Below are positions 1 to 8,803 of a DNA stretch of 64,000 nucleotides, one piece after another. The translations under genes and the position numbers were made by a program. The number at the start of each line of letters is the position of its first letter. Within the stretch, counting starts at the first letter, position 1. The notes below the pieces were generated by a model. It was not told the DNA's origin and made no database searches. It worked only from the letters and a program-made list of their open reading frames with translations. This stretch comes from an uncultured Granulosicoccaceae bacterium (lineage in GTDB: Bacteria; Pseudomonadota; Gammaproteobacteria; Granulosicoccales; Granulosicoccaceae). The stretch lies in the NCBI GenBank assembly GCA_937930305.1, contig CALGLE010000009.1, positions 186,001 through 250,000 of the forward strand. The letters are read 5' to 3'.

Positions 1-1470
1 AGCAGAGGCTGCACCCACCGCCAGAGCGTACTTTACGCCGGTTTCCATGGCCGCTGACATCTCAGGAATTTTGATTCGAGATTGCGGATTGAACAAGCCG
101 ATAATCGAACCAGCCACTAGCAACGATGCCATGGGCAATTCAAACCCACCATTGAAATACTTCCACACAACAAACGCGATAAAAGCCGCCGGATAGACCC
201 AGGTAAGAGGGGATTTCCATCGAGCCATGCCGACAATCACAGACAAAGAGATTCCACAAAATGCCGACATAAACGGGGTGTATCCAGAGAACAGCACAAC
301 CAGCAACCCTATTAACGGCACCACGTTAGCCCAGCCATCACGCCAAACCACGCCAAACTTTGGCAACATATCTTTCGATAAGCCTTTTAGGTTCAATCGG
401 CGGGCCATTAAATGCACCACAGCAAACACACCAACGTAGTGCAGAAGCGCCGGGAAAATCGCAGCAATCACTATCGTGGTGTAGGGCACCTCTAAAAATT
501 CAGCCATGATGAAGGCTGCCGCCCCCATGATAGGTGGTGTGATTTGCCCACCTGCGGAAGAAGCGGCCTCTACTCCACCGGCGAAATGCCCGGGATAGCC
601 CAACCGTTTCATATTAGGAATCGTAAGTGCACCCGTTGACACTGTGTTAGCAACGGAAGAGCCCGAGATGGTGCCAAAAAACGCAGAAGATATGACCGAC
701 ACCTTGGCAGGTCCCCCGGTATAACGCCCAGCCAGGATGGTTGCGTTGTCAATGAACAATTGCCCAAGCCCTGTTCTTTGCGCAATGACACCAAACAGCA
801 CGAAGTGAAACACTATGGTTGATACGACCCACAGAGTTACCCCAAAAATACCTTCTTGAGGAAAATACATGGACGAGACAAAGGTGTTGAACTTAACCCC
901 AGGGTGTTGCAATAACCCAGGGAAAATTGGACCAAACAAGGCGTAGGACATAAATACGCAAATAATAAGCGGTAGCACCCATCCCAAGGTGCGTCGAGCG
1001 ATGTCGAGCACCAAGACAATGAGGATGCATCCGAACACAATATCGAAGCGATTCGGGTTCCCCATTCGAAAAGTTTGTTCGTCAATCCCCAGCATGGGAA
1101 TACCACGCCAAGCTAAACCCACATACAACGCCGCCACCACACCTAACACCATCAGGATTATGTCGTACCAAGGGATGTTACCCAAACGAAAAACACTGGC
1201 TTGCAAACTATAGAGCCGGGTGGTTTTAACAATGGGGAAAAACGCGTAGGTGAGTATGAACAATCCCGCCAAATGCCAACCCATGTGCCAGTGATCGGCG
1301 GGTAATCCGAAACCTGCGGTTATAAAGTGATAAACAGCAAACGACAGCGCCACCACACGCAAAACCCAGGATGCAACAGGCGTGACTTTCCGCGTGGCCG
1401 ATCCTTCATCGTATTTCGCTTCAATGGCTGCTAGTTCTTCAGCACTCAGCGCATCTTCTGTTGTATTCAT
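1..1470 (-). CDS. TRAP transporter fused permease (TAXI-type, 4TM-12TM), 3' end cut by window
   Basis: Reading the minus strand from an ATG at 1470 gives an open frame with no stop before the window edge, so at least 490 residues are present and the C terminus is missing. It has a short acidic N-terminal tail, then many hydrophobic segments typical of a fused small (DctQ-like) and large (DctM-like) TRAP permease. Motifs such as FGTISGSSVANTVSTGA and a following SAGGQITPPIMGAAAF match the conserved substrate-path loops of the large subunit. It lies 80 bases downstream of a TAXI-family receptor gene on the same strand, separated by a strong hairpin and T-run, and should form with it an Na+-driven importer in the inner membrane. 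TAXI systems often take up C4-C5 dicarboxylates such as glutamate or 2-oxoglutarate, but the substrate cannot be read from sequence. Confidence 0.9.
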   Translation of the reverse strand, partial: MNTTEDALSAEELAAIEAKYDEGSATRKVTPVASWVLRVVALSFAVYHFITAGFGLPADHWHMGWHLAGLFILTYAFFPIVKTTRLYSLQASVFRLGNIPWYDIILMVLGVVAALYVGLAWRGIPMLGIDEQTFRMGNPNRFDIVFGCILIVLVLDIARRTLGWVLPLIICVFMSYALFGPIFPGLLQHPGVKFNTFVSSMYFPQEGIFGVTLWVVSTIVFHFVLFGVIAQRTGLGQLFIDNATILAGRYTGGPAKVSVISSAFFGTISGSSVANTVSTGALTIPNMKRLGYPGHFAGGVEAASSAGGQITPPIMGAAAFIMAEFLEVPYTTIVIAAIFPALLHYVGVFAVVHLMARRLNLKGLSKDMLPKFGVVWRDGWANVVPLIGLLVVLFSGYTPFMSAFCGISLSVIVGMARWKSPLTWVYPAAFIAFVVWKYFNGGFELPMASLLVAGSIIGLFNPQSRIKIPEMSAAMETGVKYALAVGAASA

Positions 1471-1487
1471 TACTCGCCTGTACTAAC

Positions 1488-1530
1488 AAAAAAAAGGCGA
1501 GCCCAACACAATGTAATGTTAGGCCCGCCT
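1488..1530 (-). terminator. Intercistronic hairpin with T-run after TAXI receptor gene
   Basis: The arms at 1495-1508 and 1517-1530 form a 14-bp stem with two G-T wobbles and an 8-base loop. On the minus strand the stem is followed directly by eight T residues (A-run at 1488-1495 on the plus strand). This is a textbook intrinsic terminator placed between the receptor stop and the permease start, so it probably works as a partial terminator that lowers permease expression relative to the receptor. Confidence 0.8.
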
Positions 1531-1550
1531 GTCGAACTGCATCGCTTAAA

Positions 1551-2561
1551 TTACTTCAAAAGACCCGCATCTTTGTAGAACTTTTCAGCACCGGGGTGCA
1601 ACGGCACGCCTAAGGCAGCCACTCCATCAAGCGCGGTTTCAGGTGTAATTTGCTTACCCTTCGCATGACCATTGTCCAGTAGCTTTCGAGTGTTTGAGTT
1701 CCAAAGTGCTTCTGTAATACCGTGCACAAGTTCATCTTCCAAGTCAGATGAAACAACTAACAAAGCACTGACTGCTGGGGTCAACACATCTTCATCAACG
1801 CCTTCATACACACCACCCGGAATTTTAGATGGGATGTAGGCAGGAATGATTTCGTTGATTTTCGCCAAGTCCTCTTCAGTAAATGAATGTAACGACATGC
1901 CTTTAGTTGACGCTAACTGCACCATAGCAGCGACCGGCCAACCTGCCGCATAAAAATACGCATCTAACTGGCCATCAGCCAATCGCTCAGCACTTTGACT
2001 GTTATTCAGTTCCGCCTCATCCATGTTGTCTCGGTTGACACCCCATGCATCTAGCATTTGCAGTACTGCAACTTGAGTTCCTGAACCCGCTTGCGCGATG
2101 CCGACACGCTTGCCCGCTAAGTCACCTAAGTTACTCACCGATGCCCCCTTAGGCATGACTAAATGTAAATCTTCAGGGTATAAATTAGCCACAATGCGCA
2201 GTTTTGGATGCGGCTTACCTTCAAACTTGCCTTCCCCCATGTACATAGATCGGGTAACATCCGCAGCCGCTAAGCCCGCTTCCAGTTCCCCGTTTTGTAC
2301 CGCAGCGTTATTGAAAACCGATGCTGTGGTGGATTGAGCAATAGCAATGAGCCCGGGGACACCACATTGGCCACCTTCGTCACAAGGGCGCGCGCCCGGT
2401 GGCGCTGATATGCCGTTGGCGATGGTCCCACCTATTGGGAAATAGGTACCACCTGCCCCACCGGTGCCAATACGGAAGAACGTCGGCGATTGAGCGAATG
2501 CAGCACTGGTTACCAATGTTGCCGACACCATTGCCAGTAACAACGATTTTTTTATAGCCAA
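1551..2561 (-). CDS. TAXI family TRAP transporter solute-binding subunit
   Basis: Periplasmic receptor of about 336 residues. I choose the TTG start at 2561 because it is preceded by AACAGGAG at good spacing and makes the protein begin with a clean signal peptide (basic AIKKS, hydrophobic LLLAMVSATLVTS, cleavage after AAFA). A longer frame to an ATG at 2672 would bury that signal. The mature start FFRIGTGGAGGTYFPIGG is the hallmark of the TAXI family, and the later QAGSGTQ and AGWP(V) motifs fit the same family. The protein would deliver its ligand to the fused permease encoded downstream at 1-1470. Ligand unknown; TAXI proteins are reported for glutamate and related acids. Confidence 0.9.
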   Translation of the reverse strand: MAIKKSLLLAMVSATLVTSAAFAQSPTFFRIGTGGAGGTYFPIGGTIANGISAPPGARPCDEGGQCGVPGLIAIAQSTTASVFNNAAVQNGELEAGLAAADVTRSMYMGEGKFEGKPHPKLRIVANLYPEDLHLVMPKGASVSNLGDLAGKRVGIAQAGSGTQVAVLQMLDAWGVNRDNMDEAELNNSQSAERLADGQLDAYFYAAGWPVAAMVQLASTKGMSLHSFTEEDLAKINEIIPAYIPSKIPGGVYEGVDEDVLTPAVSALLVVSSDLEDELVHGITEALWNSNTRKLLDNGHAKGKQITPETALDGVAALGVPLHPGAEKFYKDAGLLK

Positions 2562-2819
2562 AATTAACTCCTGTTTATCAGTGGTCTTTATCAGTGGTCT
2601 GGTAGGTCTTGCTGTATTTCTTATTCGATTGACAATAAGAGACCTGTCTACAAGCATATACGCGGCGTTCATTTAAAATCAAGAATATACTGCTGCAGCG
2701 GAACTATACCAATAACCAGAAGAGCGCCGCTAAAGCCACTAGCACGTTCAAAAGTAGCAAAAAAGCACATTAATAAAAATTCGGTCAAACTAAGCCTTTG
2801 CAATCTAACCTTTCCCCCT

Positions 2820-3704
2820 ATGAGCTCAACCTCACCTCCCATCCAACTCAGCAACGAGGGTTTATCGCCCTCTCACGACATCAAAGCCACCAATGAATTT
2901 GGCGAAATTGTGGATGCGCACATTCCAGGTGAGATTCCCTTAACACTACGCGTTGACGATAAAGACGTAGTGACCTTGATGACATTGGGCACAGAACCGG
3001 AAGCTCTAGCCCTAGGCTACATTCGAAATCAAAATCTCATTGAGCACATCGATGAGATTAAATCGGTTCAGGTGGACTGGGACAGGGAATTGGTGGAGAT
3101 CCGCACTCACGCGCAACAAGGCATCTCAGATTGGCAAGAGAAGATGCAGCAACGTATTGTGACTCGTGGCAAAGGTCAAAATACAATTTTTAGCCGTACG
3201 GTTGAAAAGCTGCGTGAAGTGCAATTGTCGCCATTGCAATTGAAACAATCTGATATCTACACACTGATAAAGAACGTCGGACAAATGAACGAGGTTTATC
3301 GTGTGTCAGGCGCAGTACACGGTTGTGGCTTGTGCAGTACAACCGAATCGCTGATCCACATAGAAGACGTTGGACGGCACAACGCAGCAGACGCCATCGC
3401 TGGCCGCATGTGGCTAAACGCTATCGATGGTAGCGACAAAATTTTCTACACCACCGGTCGGCTAACTTCAGAAATCGTAATGAAAACTGCATTTATGGGA
3501 ATACCGACATTGTTGTCTCGCAGTGGGATAACACAAATGGGGTTAGAGCTTGCCCAAGAAATTAATATGACTATGATCGCGCGTGCCAAAGGTAAACACT
3601 TTTTGGTTTACAACGGATTCTCACATATTGACTTTGATGCGATTCCACCAGCAACTCCGCGAGCGAGTCCGCGAGCGAAACAACCGAAAAATCCTGAGCG
3701 ATAA
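2820..3704 (+). CDS. fdhD: FdhD-family sulfurtransferase (formate dehydrogenase accessory protein)
   Basis: A 294-residue protein with the FdhD core: IEDVGRHNAADAIAG at about 181-195, YTTGRLTSEIVMKTA, and a C-terminal MTMIARAKGKHFLVYNG. FdhD passes sulfur from IscS to the molybdenum cofactor of formate dehydrogenase in the cytoplasm. In classical FdhD the catalytic CxxC lies in a loop before the conserved core (TSSCGVCG-like). Here that region reads VTRGKGQNTIF with no cysteine, and a CxxC instead sits at Cys169/Cys172 in VHGCGLC, just before the EDVGRHN motif. This looks like a divergent subfamily with a relocated cysteine pair. No formate dehydrogenase gene is in the window. Start chosen at the only ATG that keeps the full domain; no good ribosome site is visible. 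Confidence 0.85.
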   Translation: MSSTSPPIQLSNEGLSPSHDIKATNEFGEIVDAHIPGEIPLTLRVDDKDVVTLMTLGTEPEALALGYIRNQNLIEHIDEIKSVQVDWDRELVEIRTHAQQGISDWQEKMQQRIVTRGKGQNTIFSRTVEKLREVQLSPLQLKQSDIYTLIKNVGQMNEVYRVSGAVHGCGLCSTTESLIHIEDVGRHNAADAIAGRMWLNAIDGSDKIFYTTGRLTSEIVMKTAFMGIPTLLSRSGITQMGLELAQEINMTMIARAKGKHFLVYNGFSHIDFDAIPPATPRASPRAKQPKNPER

Positions 3705-3723
3705 ACCGAACGCAAGCTAACTG

Positions 3724-4575
3724 CTAACCCATAGGATCCAACCAGGCTAGCGTATCGCGGATAACTTGATCGCGCACCAGTGGAATTTCATTCAATATTT
3801 CATGATAGGCACCTGGATATTCATGGCTACTGACTAAAGAAGCTGGTGCTCTATCAGTCCATTCACGAATGGAGGCTGGGTCAATCACCGGATCCGCCCC
3901 AGCAATCAATACCAGCGTAGGCACTGACAAGCTGGGGGCGAGTTCAATAGACTTTGCACCCGCATCAAAAAACCAATTCACCATTCGAGCCGATCTAAAT
4001 GAGTGAATTAGGTTGTCATTTCGACTGGCTGATAATTTTTCTTCATCCCGAGTGAGCAGTTCCGGGTGCGGGGTCAATTTCAGTACTTTGTCGGGCATTA
4101 GCGCATTGAAAATCTTCAGCTTTATCCGATTGGGCGTTGATATCCAAGGCCTAAAAGCCGGTGCTGAGAGCACCAAACCGGCAACAGTTAAGTGATGGCA
4201 AAGTACTAATTCAGTCGCTAGAAGCCCGCCTAAACTGTGCCCGAATACGATGGGTGGTGCGCCCGTTTCAGCAGCAAACCGCTGTATTTGGATGGCGGCC
4301 TGTACAGCCAGCACGCCCACCGGTAACAACGAACCTGGCTGCCCTTGCGATTCACCATGGCCTGGATGATCATGCGCACCGACTGACCAACCTGCTGCAG
4401 TAAGTTGGGTTGCGAATTCATCGTAGCGACCGCAGTGCTCCCCGGTGCCGTGCAACAAATACACGCCTCGTTCACGGGTTGAACTGCCAGAAACAGGCAC
4501 CCAACGACGCGTGTGTACATAATCATTCAACAGCTGCACCCCGAAGCCATCCTTGTTTTCTGGCCCGATGCGCAT
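3724..4575 (-). CDS. Alpha/beta hydrolase, monoacylglycerol lipase-like (Hydrolase_4)
   Basis: A 283-residue cytoplasmic hydrolase without signal peptide. It shows the order expected of the monoglyceride lipase/lysophospholipase group: oxyanion HGTGEHCGRY at 42-51, DHPGHGES, nucleophile elbow GHSLGG with Ser114, acid Asp228 in AGADPVID, and His258 in PGAYHEILNE. The family hydrolyses acyl esters of glycerol. The start at 4575 overlaps the end of the upstream membrane-protein gene by 53 bases, so the two are probably co-transcribed and translationally coupled; a shorter start is possible. Substrate is inferred from family only. Confidence 0.88.
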   Translation of the reverse strand: MRIGPENKDGFGVQLLNDYVHTRRWVPVSGSSTRERGVYLLHGTGEHCGRYDEFATQLTAAGWSVGAHDHPGHGESQGQPGSLLPVGVLAVQAAIQIQRFAAETGAPPIVFGHSLGGLLATELVLCHHLTVAGLVLSAPAFRPWISTPNRIKLKIFNALMPDKVLKLTPHPELLTRDEEKLSASRNDNLIHSFRSARMVNWFFDAGAKSIELAPSLSVPTLVLIAGADPVIDPASIREWTDRAPASLVSSHEYPGAYHEILNEIPLVRDQVIRDTLAWLDPMG

Positions 4576-4960
4576 ACACCACTAAAAACAAGCCGAATAC
4601 AACTGGCCCTAATACAACGAATATCAGTTCAAAACCTTTAAAAGCACTTAATGCTCCGCCCGTTACCACCGCTTGGAAAACGGTTATCACCGCCGCAAGA
4701 AAAGATACAAAGAACAAAGGCCCACACACCCGATGCCGAAATAACAAAGCAATAGCACCTAAAACACCAGTGATTGCTGAAATACCAAATACTCCAGTCG
4801 CCCAGAAGGGTCTGGCTTTAGCCACAGCTTGATGTGATTCAGGCATTTGCGCTAATGCACTTGGATTCAATTGCATCATCAAGTTCATAACCGCGCCGGC
4901 GTGCCACAACAACGCCAATACACCCACTAACCATAAACTCCAAGGAACACGACTTGCCAT
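4523..4960 (-). CDS. Small four-helix integral membrane protein, unknown function
   Basis: A 145-residue protein with about four hydrophobic segments (roughly residues 5-30, 50-73, 78-100, 110-135) and a basic C-terminal tail ending YAHRARKQGWLRGAAVE. I do not recognise a named family. Its last 53 bases overlap the start of the monoacylglycerol-lipase-like gene in another frame, which suggests one transcript. Expected location is the inner membrane. Real-gene status rests on the coherent hydropathy, the clear ATG at 4960 and the coupled neighbour. Confidence 0.7.
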   Translation of the reverse strand: MASRVPWSLWLVGVLALLWHAGAVMNLMMQLNPSALAQMPESHQAVAKARPFWATGVFGISAITGVLGAIALLFRHRVCGPLFFVSFLAAVITVFQAVVTGGALSAFKGFELIFVVLGPVVFGLFLVVYAHRARKQGWLRGAAVE

Positions 4961-5057
4961 AGCTTCACTTTTTCAATTGGATACACAACTAATAGTAAGA
5001 TAAAACAGGGAATAACCATGCACATACCCAGGCATACACCCGCTCATAATACACTCA

Positions 5058-5564
5058 TCAAACCCAAGCTTGTTCGACGTAGCGCACACCCGCCTTGTCC
5101 AGGATGGACGAATATAAACTGATGCCGTCAGCTGTAAAACGAAAATCGGGTTCCAACAGCGGCCCTGCTGGGTTCACGCAGCGACGAGCTAAAGTAATAT
5201 GCGGTACGAAGGTTCTTTGGCTCACTTTAATTCCAGCTCTTGCAGCCAATGATGCGCATTCTCGAGCCAAATTGGAACAAGCCCCCGCAGCTTCTGTTGT
5301 GCCCAAGTACAAAATCTCCTGGGTCGGCCAATACCCCACATCGTTCAAGTTGAAAGTGATTTTTTCGCTCGATAAATCATGCATACCCGCTGTAACAAAG
5401 CGTTGCTGACTTTCAGTTACATCACCCAAAAAACACAAGGTTAAGTGAAGGTTTTGTGTTGGCGTTGGTCGACTGAGCTGCGGCCAATTTTGTTTTCTCC
5501 AATGCTCAATGGCTAACGCAGTGGAGGTGTCTGGAGTTAAAGCTAAGAATAGTCTTTTCACCAT
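5058..5564 (-). CDS. thpR: RNA 2',3'-cyclic phosphodiesterase (LigT/2H family)
   Basis: A 168-residue cytoplasmic protein with the two HxTx motifs that define 2H phosphoesterases: HLTLCFLG with His40 and Thr42, and HITLARR with His122 and Thr124. The N-terminal RLFLALTP and length match the bacterial ThpR/LigT group, which opens 2',3'-cyclic phosphate ends of RNA and can ligate tRNA halves in vitro. It stands alone, divergent from the cupin gene that starts at 5646. Confidence 0.92.
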   Translation of the reverse strand: MVKRLFLALTPDTSTALAIEHWRKQNWPQLSRPTPTQNLHLTLCFLGDVTESQQRFVTAGMHDLSSEKITFNLNDVGYWPTQEILYLGTTEAAGACSNLARECASLAARAGIKVSQRTFVPHITLARRCVNPAGPLLEPDFRFTADGISLYSSILDKAGVRYVEQAWV

Positions 5565-5645
5565 ATTACGGTTTTAACGCTGCAGCAGCACTGGGTTATA
5601 GTGACGACAAGCTTACCAATCTGGCCTTACAAGAGACAAGCGACA

Positions 5646-6125
5646 ATGACTAACTATATTTTAAAAAAATCTGACATCGACGCTATGGAAGGCTTGGATA
5701 AAACACACTTTCTCAACCCCAACGCGAAACGCAATAATAAATCCTTAGGAGATTTAACCGGTTTAACGGGGCTTGGCTTTCACTTAATCGAAGTACCACC
5801 GGGGTATTGGTCAACTGAATACCATGTTCATTACTTTGAAGAAGAATGCACCTATGTACTTTCAGGCACCGGAGAGGTTCGAATTGGGGAAGAAACCTAT
5901 GAGATCGGCCCGGGGGATTTCATCGGATATCGTAGCGCGGGGGACGCACATACGATGAGAAACACAGGAACAGAAAACCTGGTGTGCATCGTAGCCGGTC
6001 AACGCTTGGCACACGATGTGGGCGATTACCCCGATTTAGGGAAACGTCTATTTCGCAGTAAAGACATGCCTTGGGCCCTGACCGATCTTGACTCAATTGA
6101 ATTTCCACAGGGCGGTGGAAAATAA
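5646..6125 (+). CDS. Cupin-domain protein
   Basis: A 159-residue single-domain cupin. The core is visible as GYWSTEYHVHYFEEECTYVL followed by GTGEVRIGEETYEIGPGDFIGYR and AHTMRNTGTENLVCIVAG, giving likely metal ligands in HVHYFEEE and AHT. The ATG at 5646 is chosen over an in-frame GTG at 5601 because it follows AGAGAC and gives the usual family N terminus. Homologues are often annotated as quercetin-dioxygenase-like or transcriptional-regulator-like cupins, and no reaction can be assigned here. It is 42 bases upstream of the peroxiredoxin gene on the same strand, so the two may share a transcript. Confidence 0.85.
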   Translation: MTNYILKKSDIDAMEGLDKTHFLNPNAKRNNKSLGDLTGLTGLGFHLIEVPPGYWSTEYHVHYFEEECTYVLSGTGEVRIGEETYEIGPGDFIGYRSAGDAHTMRNTGTENLVCIVAGQRLAHDVGDYPDLGKRLFRSKDMPWALTDLDSIEFPQGGGK

Positions 6126-6167
6126 CTTCGGTTATTCTGTGCGTACGACAAATTGCTGAGTTCAAAT

Positions 6168-6653
6168 ATGCCTATCCAAGCTGGAGAAACCATCCCTGCC
6201 GCCACACTGACGTTAGTTAATGAAAATGGGCCTGAAGAAGTCTCAACCGATACCCTATTTCACGAAAAAAAAGTGGTGTTGTTCGGCGTGCCTGGCGCTT
6301 TCACCCCCACCTGCAGTGAGGCGCATTTACCCGGCTTTGTAAATTCTGTCGACGTATTTTCAGCCAAGGGCATAGACACCATCGCCTGCATTACCGTAAA
6401 CGATCCGTTTGTGGTGTCCGCATGGGCCAAAGCACAAAATGTTAAAGGCGTTGTCATGCTAGCTGACGGTAATGCAGACTACGTCACTGCACTGGGTATG
6501 AATATCGACATGACAGCGCGTGGGTTTGGTATGCGAAGTTCTCGTTTTGCGATGATTATCGACAATGGCAAGGTTACGTATGTGGCACAAGAGACCATCC
6601 CGAAGGACCATGGCATATCATCAGCTGAATCAATTTTAAACGTGTTGAGTTGA
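6168..6653 (+). CDS. Peroxiredoxin, Prx5/AhpC-TSA redoxin family
   Basis: A 161-residue thiol peroxidase. The peroxidatic cysteine is Cys49 in GVPGAFTPTCSEAHLPGF, the strictly conserved PxxxTxxC signature of the Prx5 group. Cys74 in IACITVND is the second cysteine common in these enzymes, but there is no C-terminal resolving cysteine, so reduction probably needs glutathione/glutaredoxin or an external thiol. It removes H2O2 and organic hydroperoxides in the cytoplasm. The ATG at 6168 is preferred to an in-frame TTG at 6153 because MPIQAGETIP is the normal family start. Confidence 0.92.
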   Translation: MPIQAGETIPAATLTLVNENGPEEVSTDTLFHEKKVVLFGVPGAFTPTCSEAHLPGFVNSVDVFSAKGIDTIACITVNDPFVVSAWAKAQNVKGVVMLADGNADYVTALGMNIDMTARGFGMRSSRFAMIIDNGKVTYVAQETIPKDHGISSAESILNVLS

Positions 6654-6829
6654 CGATAAGCGAGTACAGGAATTGGCCGCATTCCCACAGGCAGATTGTT
6701 TCGTCGTTCGAACGAAAATTAGTAAGTAACAATTTGCCGTTTGCACAATACACACCAGTGTTTAACAAAACGGATTAAGCCATGAGATTTTGTATTTACT
6801 GTTCAGCGACACGGGCGATTAAGGCTGAA

Positions 6830-8803
6830 ATGGTAAACCTAAAACATATAAAGCATCTCGCGCTAAAGGTGCTTGTACTTTTCGCAGCACTAAGCACCAG
6901 CGCGTGTGCAACCAAAGCCACGCACCCCACACTGAAAACCGAAAATCTTCCTCGCAGTATTCCTGTCCGCCATTTTGTCGCCAATGCAGATTATGTGGGT
7001 AGTTTCAATTTATCACCCGACGGAAAACACTTGGCTTTTGAAGGCGTATCGCAGCTAAGACCTGCCATTCGATGGCGTGACATTGAGGGCGGGAAAAACC
7101 ATGCGGTGAAATTTAAAAAATCATCCTCCTATCCGTATTGGTCTGGCGACAGCCGCTACATTTTGTACGTCACCGATCCGTCAGGCAAAGAAAATTTCAA
7201 CGTATTCGCGATAGACACTCACCAACCTGACAAGCCCGCAAAAAACCTAACTCCCACACCCGGTGTTCGTTCCTACATCCATCATATTCCTAACAAAGAT
7301 ACGAACGTTATATACCTGGCGAGTAATCAACGTGATCCAGAGTATTTCGATATCTATCGCCACAATATAGAAACAGGACAGCAGGCGCTTCTGTATAAAA
7401 ATGAGAACAATATCATTGATGCATTTTTGAACGATGAAGGCGAGATGAAAGCCCGTGTTCGCCAAACCACGGAATCGAGAATACTAGAAATTCCAAATGA
7501 AACATCTTGGCAGACTGTCATTACCGCCGATGGATTTGATGTGATTCGTGTGGCTTCACTGAACAGCGATGGCACCTCTATTTATCTGCTAACTAATGTA
7601 AACCGTGATCGTGTGGCCGCCATAGAATTTGACATAGCAACCAAAGAACACACGGTTTTATATGAACACCCTCGTGTGGATGTCGACGGATTGTATTTAA
7701 GCCCAAACAATAAACGACCCTTAATGGCATTTGCTCGCCCCGATTACCCACTCATACATTTTTTTGATGATCGACTAAAAGGGCTATTGGAGCCAAAATT
7801 TGAGGCGGGAGAAAACGGTTTACGCATAATCAGTGTCGATCGATCTGAGAACAGATTGATAACGTCCAGCTTCGATGAAACCGGCAACCGTTTTGAACTC
7901 ATTGACCTAACCACCGGCAATACAACGCCTCTGGGCGAGAGCCCTTCACGAAAAAATGCGGATGTGTTACGACCACAAACCCCTATAAGCTTCACGTCAC
8001 GCGATGGGTTAACCGTACACGGCTATGTCACCCAACCCAACATCAGCCTAAACCAGCCTCTGCCTACCGTCGTTTTGGTGCATGGAGGGCCTTGGGCACG
8101 GGACACATGGGGTTATCAGAATCTCAGTCAATTTCTGGCAAACCGTGGGTACGCCGTATTACAAATCAACTATCGCGGGTCTGCGGGCTATGGTCGACAG
8201 TTTTTGTTTTCAGCAGCCGGTGAATTCGCCGGCAAAATGCATACAGACTTAATTGATGGTTTGGACTGGGCGATTGATCAAGGCATTACAGATCCTGAGC
8301 ACGTGGCCATCATGGGAGGCAGCTATGGGGGATATGCGACTCTAGTCGGCATGACCATGACACCAGAAAGATTCTCTTGCGGCGTCGATTTCGTTGGTAT
8401 GTCCGATTTGGCTTTGCTATGGGAAACAATTCCAACCTACTGGCGTCCATTTATGCCCTTTTGGGAACACTTCATTGGTAACCCAGATAACCCTGCAGAT
8501 AAAAAAATAATGGACAGCAAGTCGCCAGTCAACTTTGCGCACCAAGTGCAAGGCCCACTGCTCATCATTCACGGGGCGAATGATCCGCGGGTTGTGCTCG
8601 AACATTCAGATCGAATGGTGGCGGCACTTAAAGAACACGACAAAGAGGTGGAATATCTTGTAATCGACGACGAAGGGCATGGCTTCCAACATTGGAAGCA
8701 TCAGATGACCCTATACCGAAAGACTGAAGATTTTCTGGCTAATTGTTTAGGCGGACGATCTGGCGGTTTAGACTTTTATCAGTTGGGAAGCTGGGCGTTT
8801 TAA
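6830..8803 (+). CDS. S9-family prolyl oligopeptidase-like lipoprotein
   Basis: A 657-residue peptidase with an N-terminal seven-blade beta-propeller (repeats such as FNLSPDGKHLAFEG and YPYWSGDSRYILYV) and a C-terminal alpha/beta-hydrolase domain. The triad is visible: Ser498 in GGSYGGYATL, Asp585 in HGANDPRVV and His617 in DDEGHGFQHW. The N terminus from the ATG at 6830 is a lipoprotein-type signal (KHLALKVLVLFAALSTSAC), so the enzyme is probably anchored in the periplasm or outer membrane; an in-frame ATG at 6782 would add 16 residues. The S9C/acylaminoacyl-type group cleaves short peptides. Its 3' end overlaps the convergent gene ending at 8739 by 65 bases. Confidence 0.92.
   Translation: MVNLKHIKHLALKVLVLFAALSTSACATKATHPTLKTENLPRSIPVRHFVANADYVGSFNLSPDGKHLAFEGVSQLRPAIRWRDIEGGKNHAVKFKKSSSYPYWSGDSRYILYVTDPSGKENFNVFAIDTHQPDKPAKNLTPTPGVRSYIHHIPNKDTNVIYLASNQRDPEYFDIYRHNIETGQQALLYKNENNIIDAFLNDEGEMKARVRQTTESRILEIPNETSWQTVITADGFDVIRVASLNSDGTSIYLLTNVNRDRVAAIEFDIATKEHTVLYEHPRVDVDGLYLSPNNKRPLMAFARPDYPLIHFFDDRLKGLLEPKFEAGENGLRIISVDRSENRLITSSFDETGNRFELIDLTTGNTTPLGESPSRKNADVLRPQTPISFTSRDGLTVHGYVTQPNISLNQPLPTVVLVHGGPWARDTWGYQNLSQFLANRGYAVLQINYRGSAGYGRQFLFSAAGEFAGKMHTDLIDGLDWAIDQGITDPEHVAIMGGSYGGYATLVGMTMTPERFSCGVDFVGMSDLALLWETIPTYWRPFMPFWEHFIGNPDNPADKKIMDSKSPVNFAHQVQGPLLIIHGANDPRVVLEHSDRMVAALKEHDKEVEYLVIDDEGHGFQHWKHQMTLYRKTEDFLANCLGGRSGGLDFYQLGSWAF

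Noticed and set aside
4410-4832. Plus-strand frame of 140 codons opposite the lipase and membrane-protein genes
   Set aside because: Composition is typical of an antisense shadow, with no motif and no ribosome site, while both minus-strand genes have clear signatures or hydropathy.
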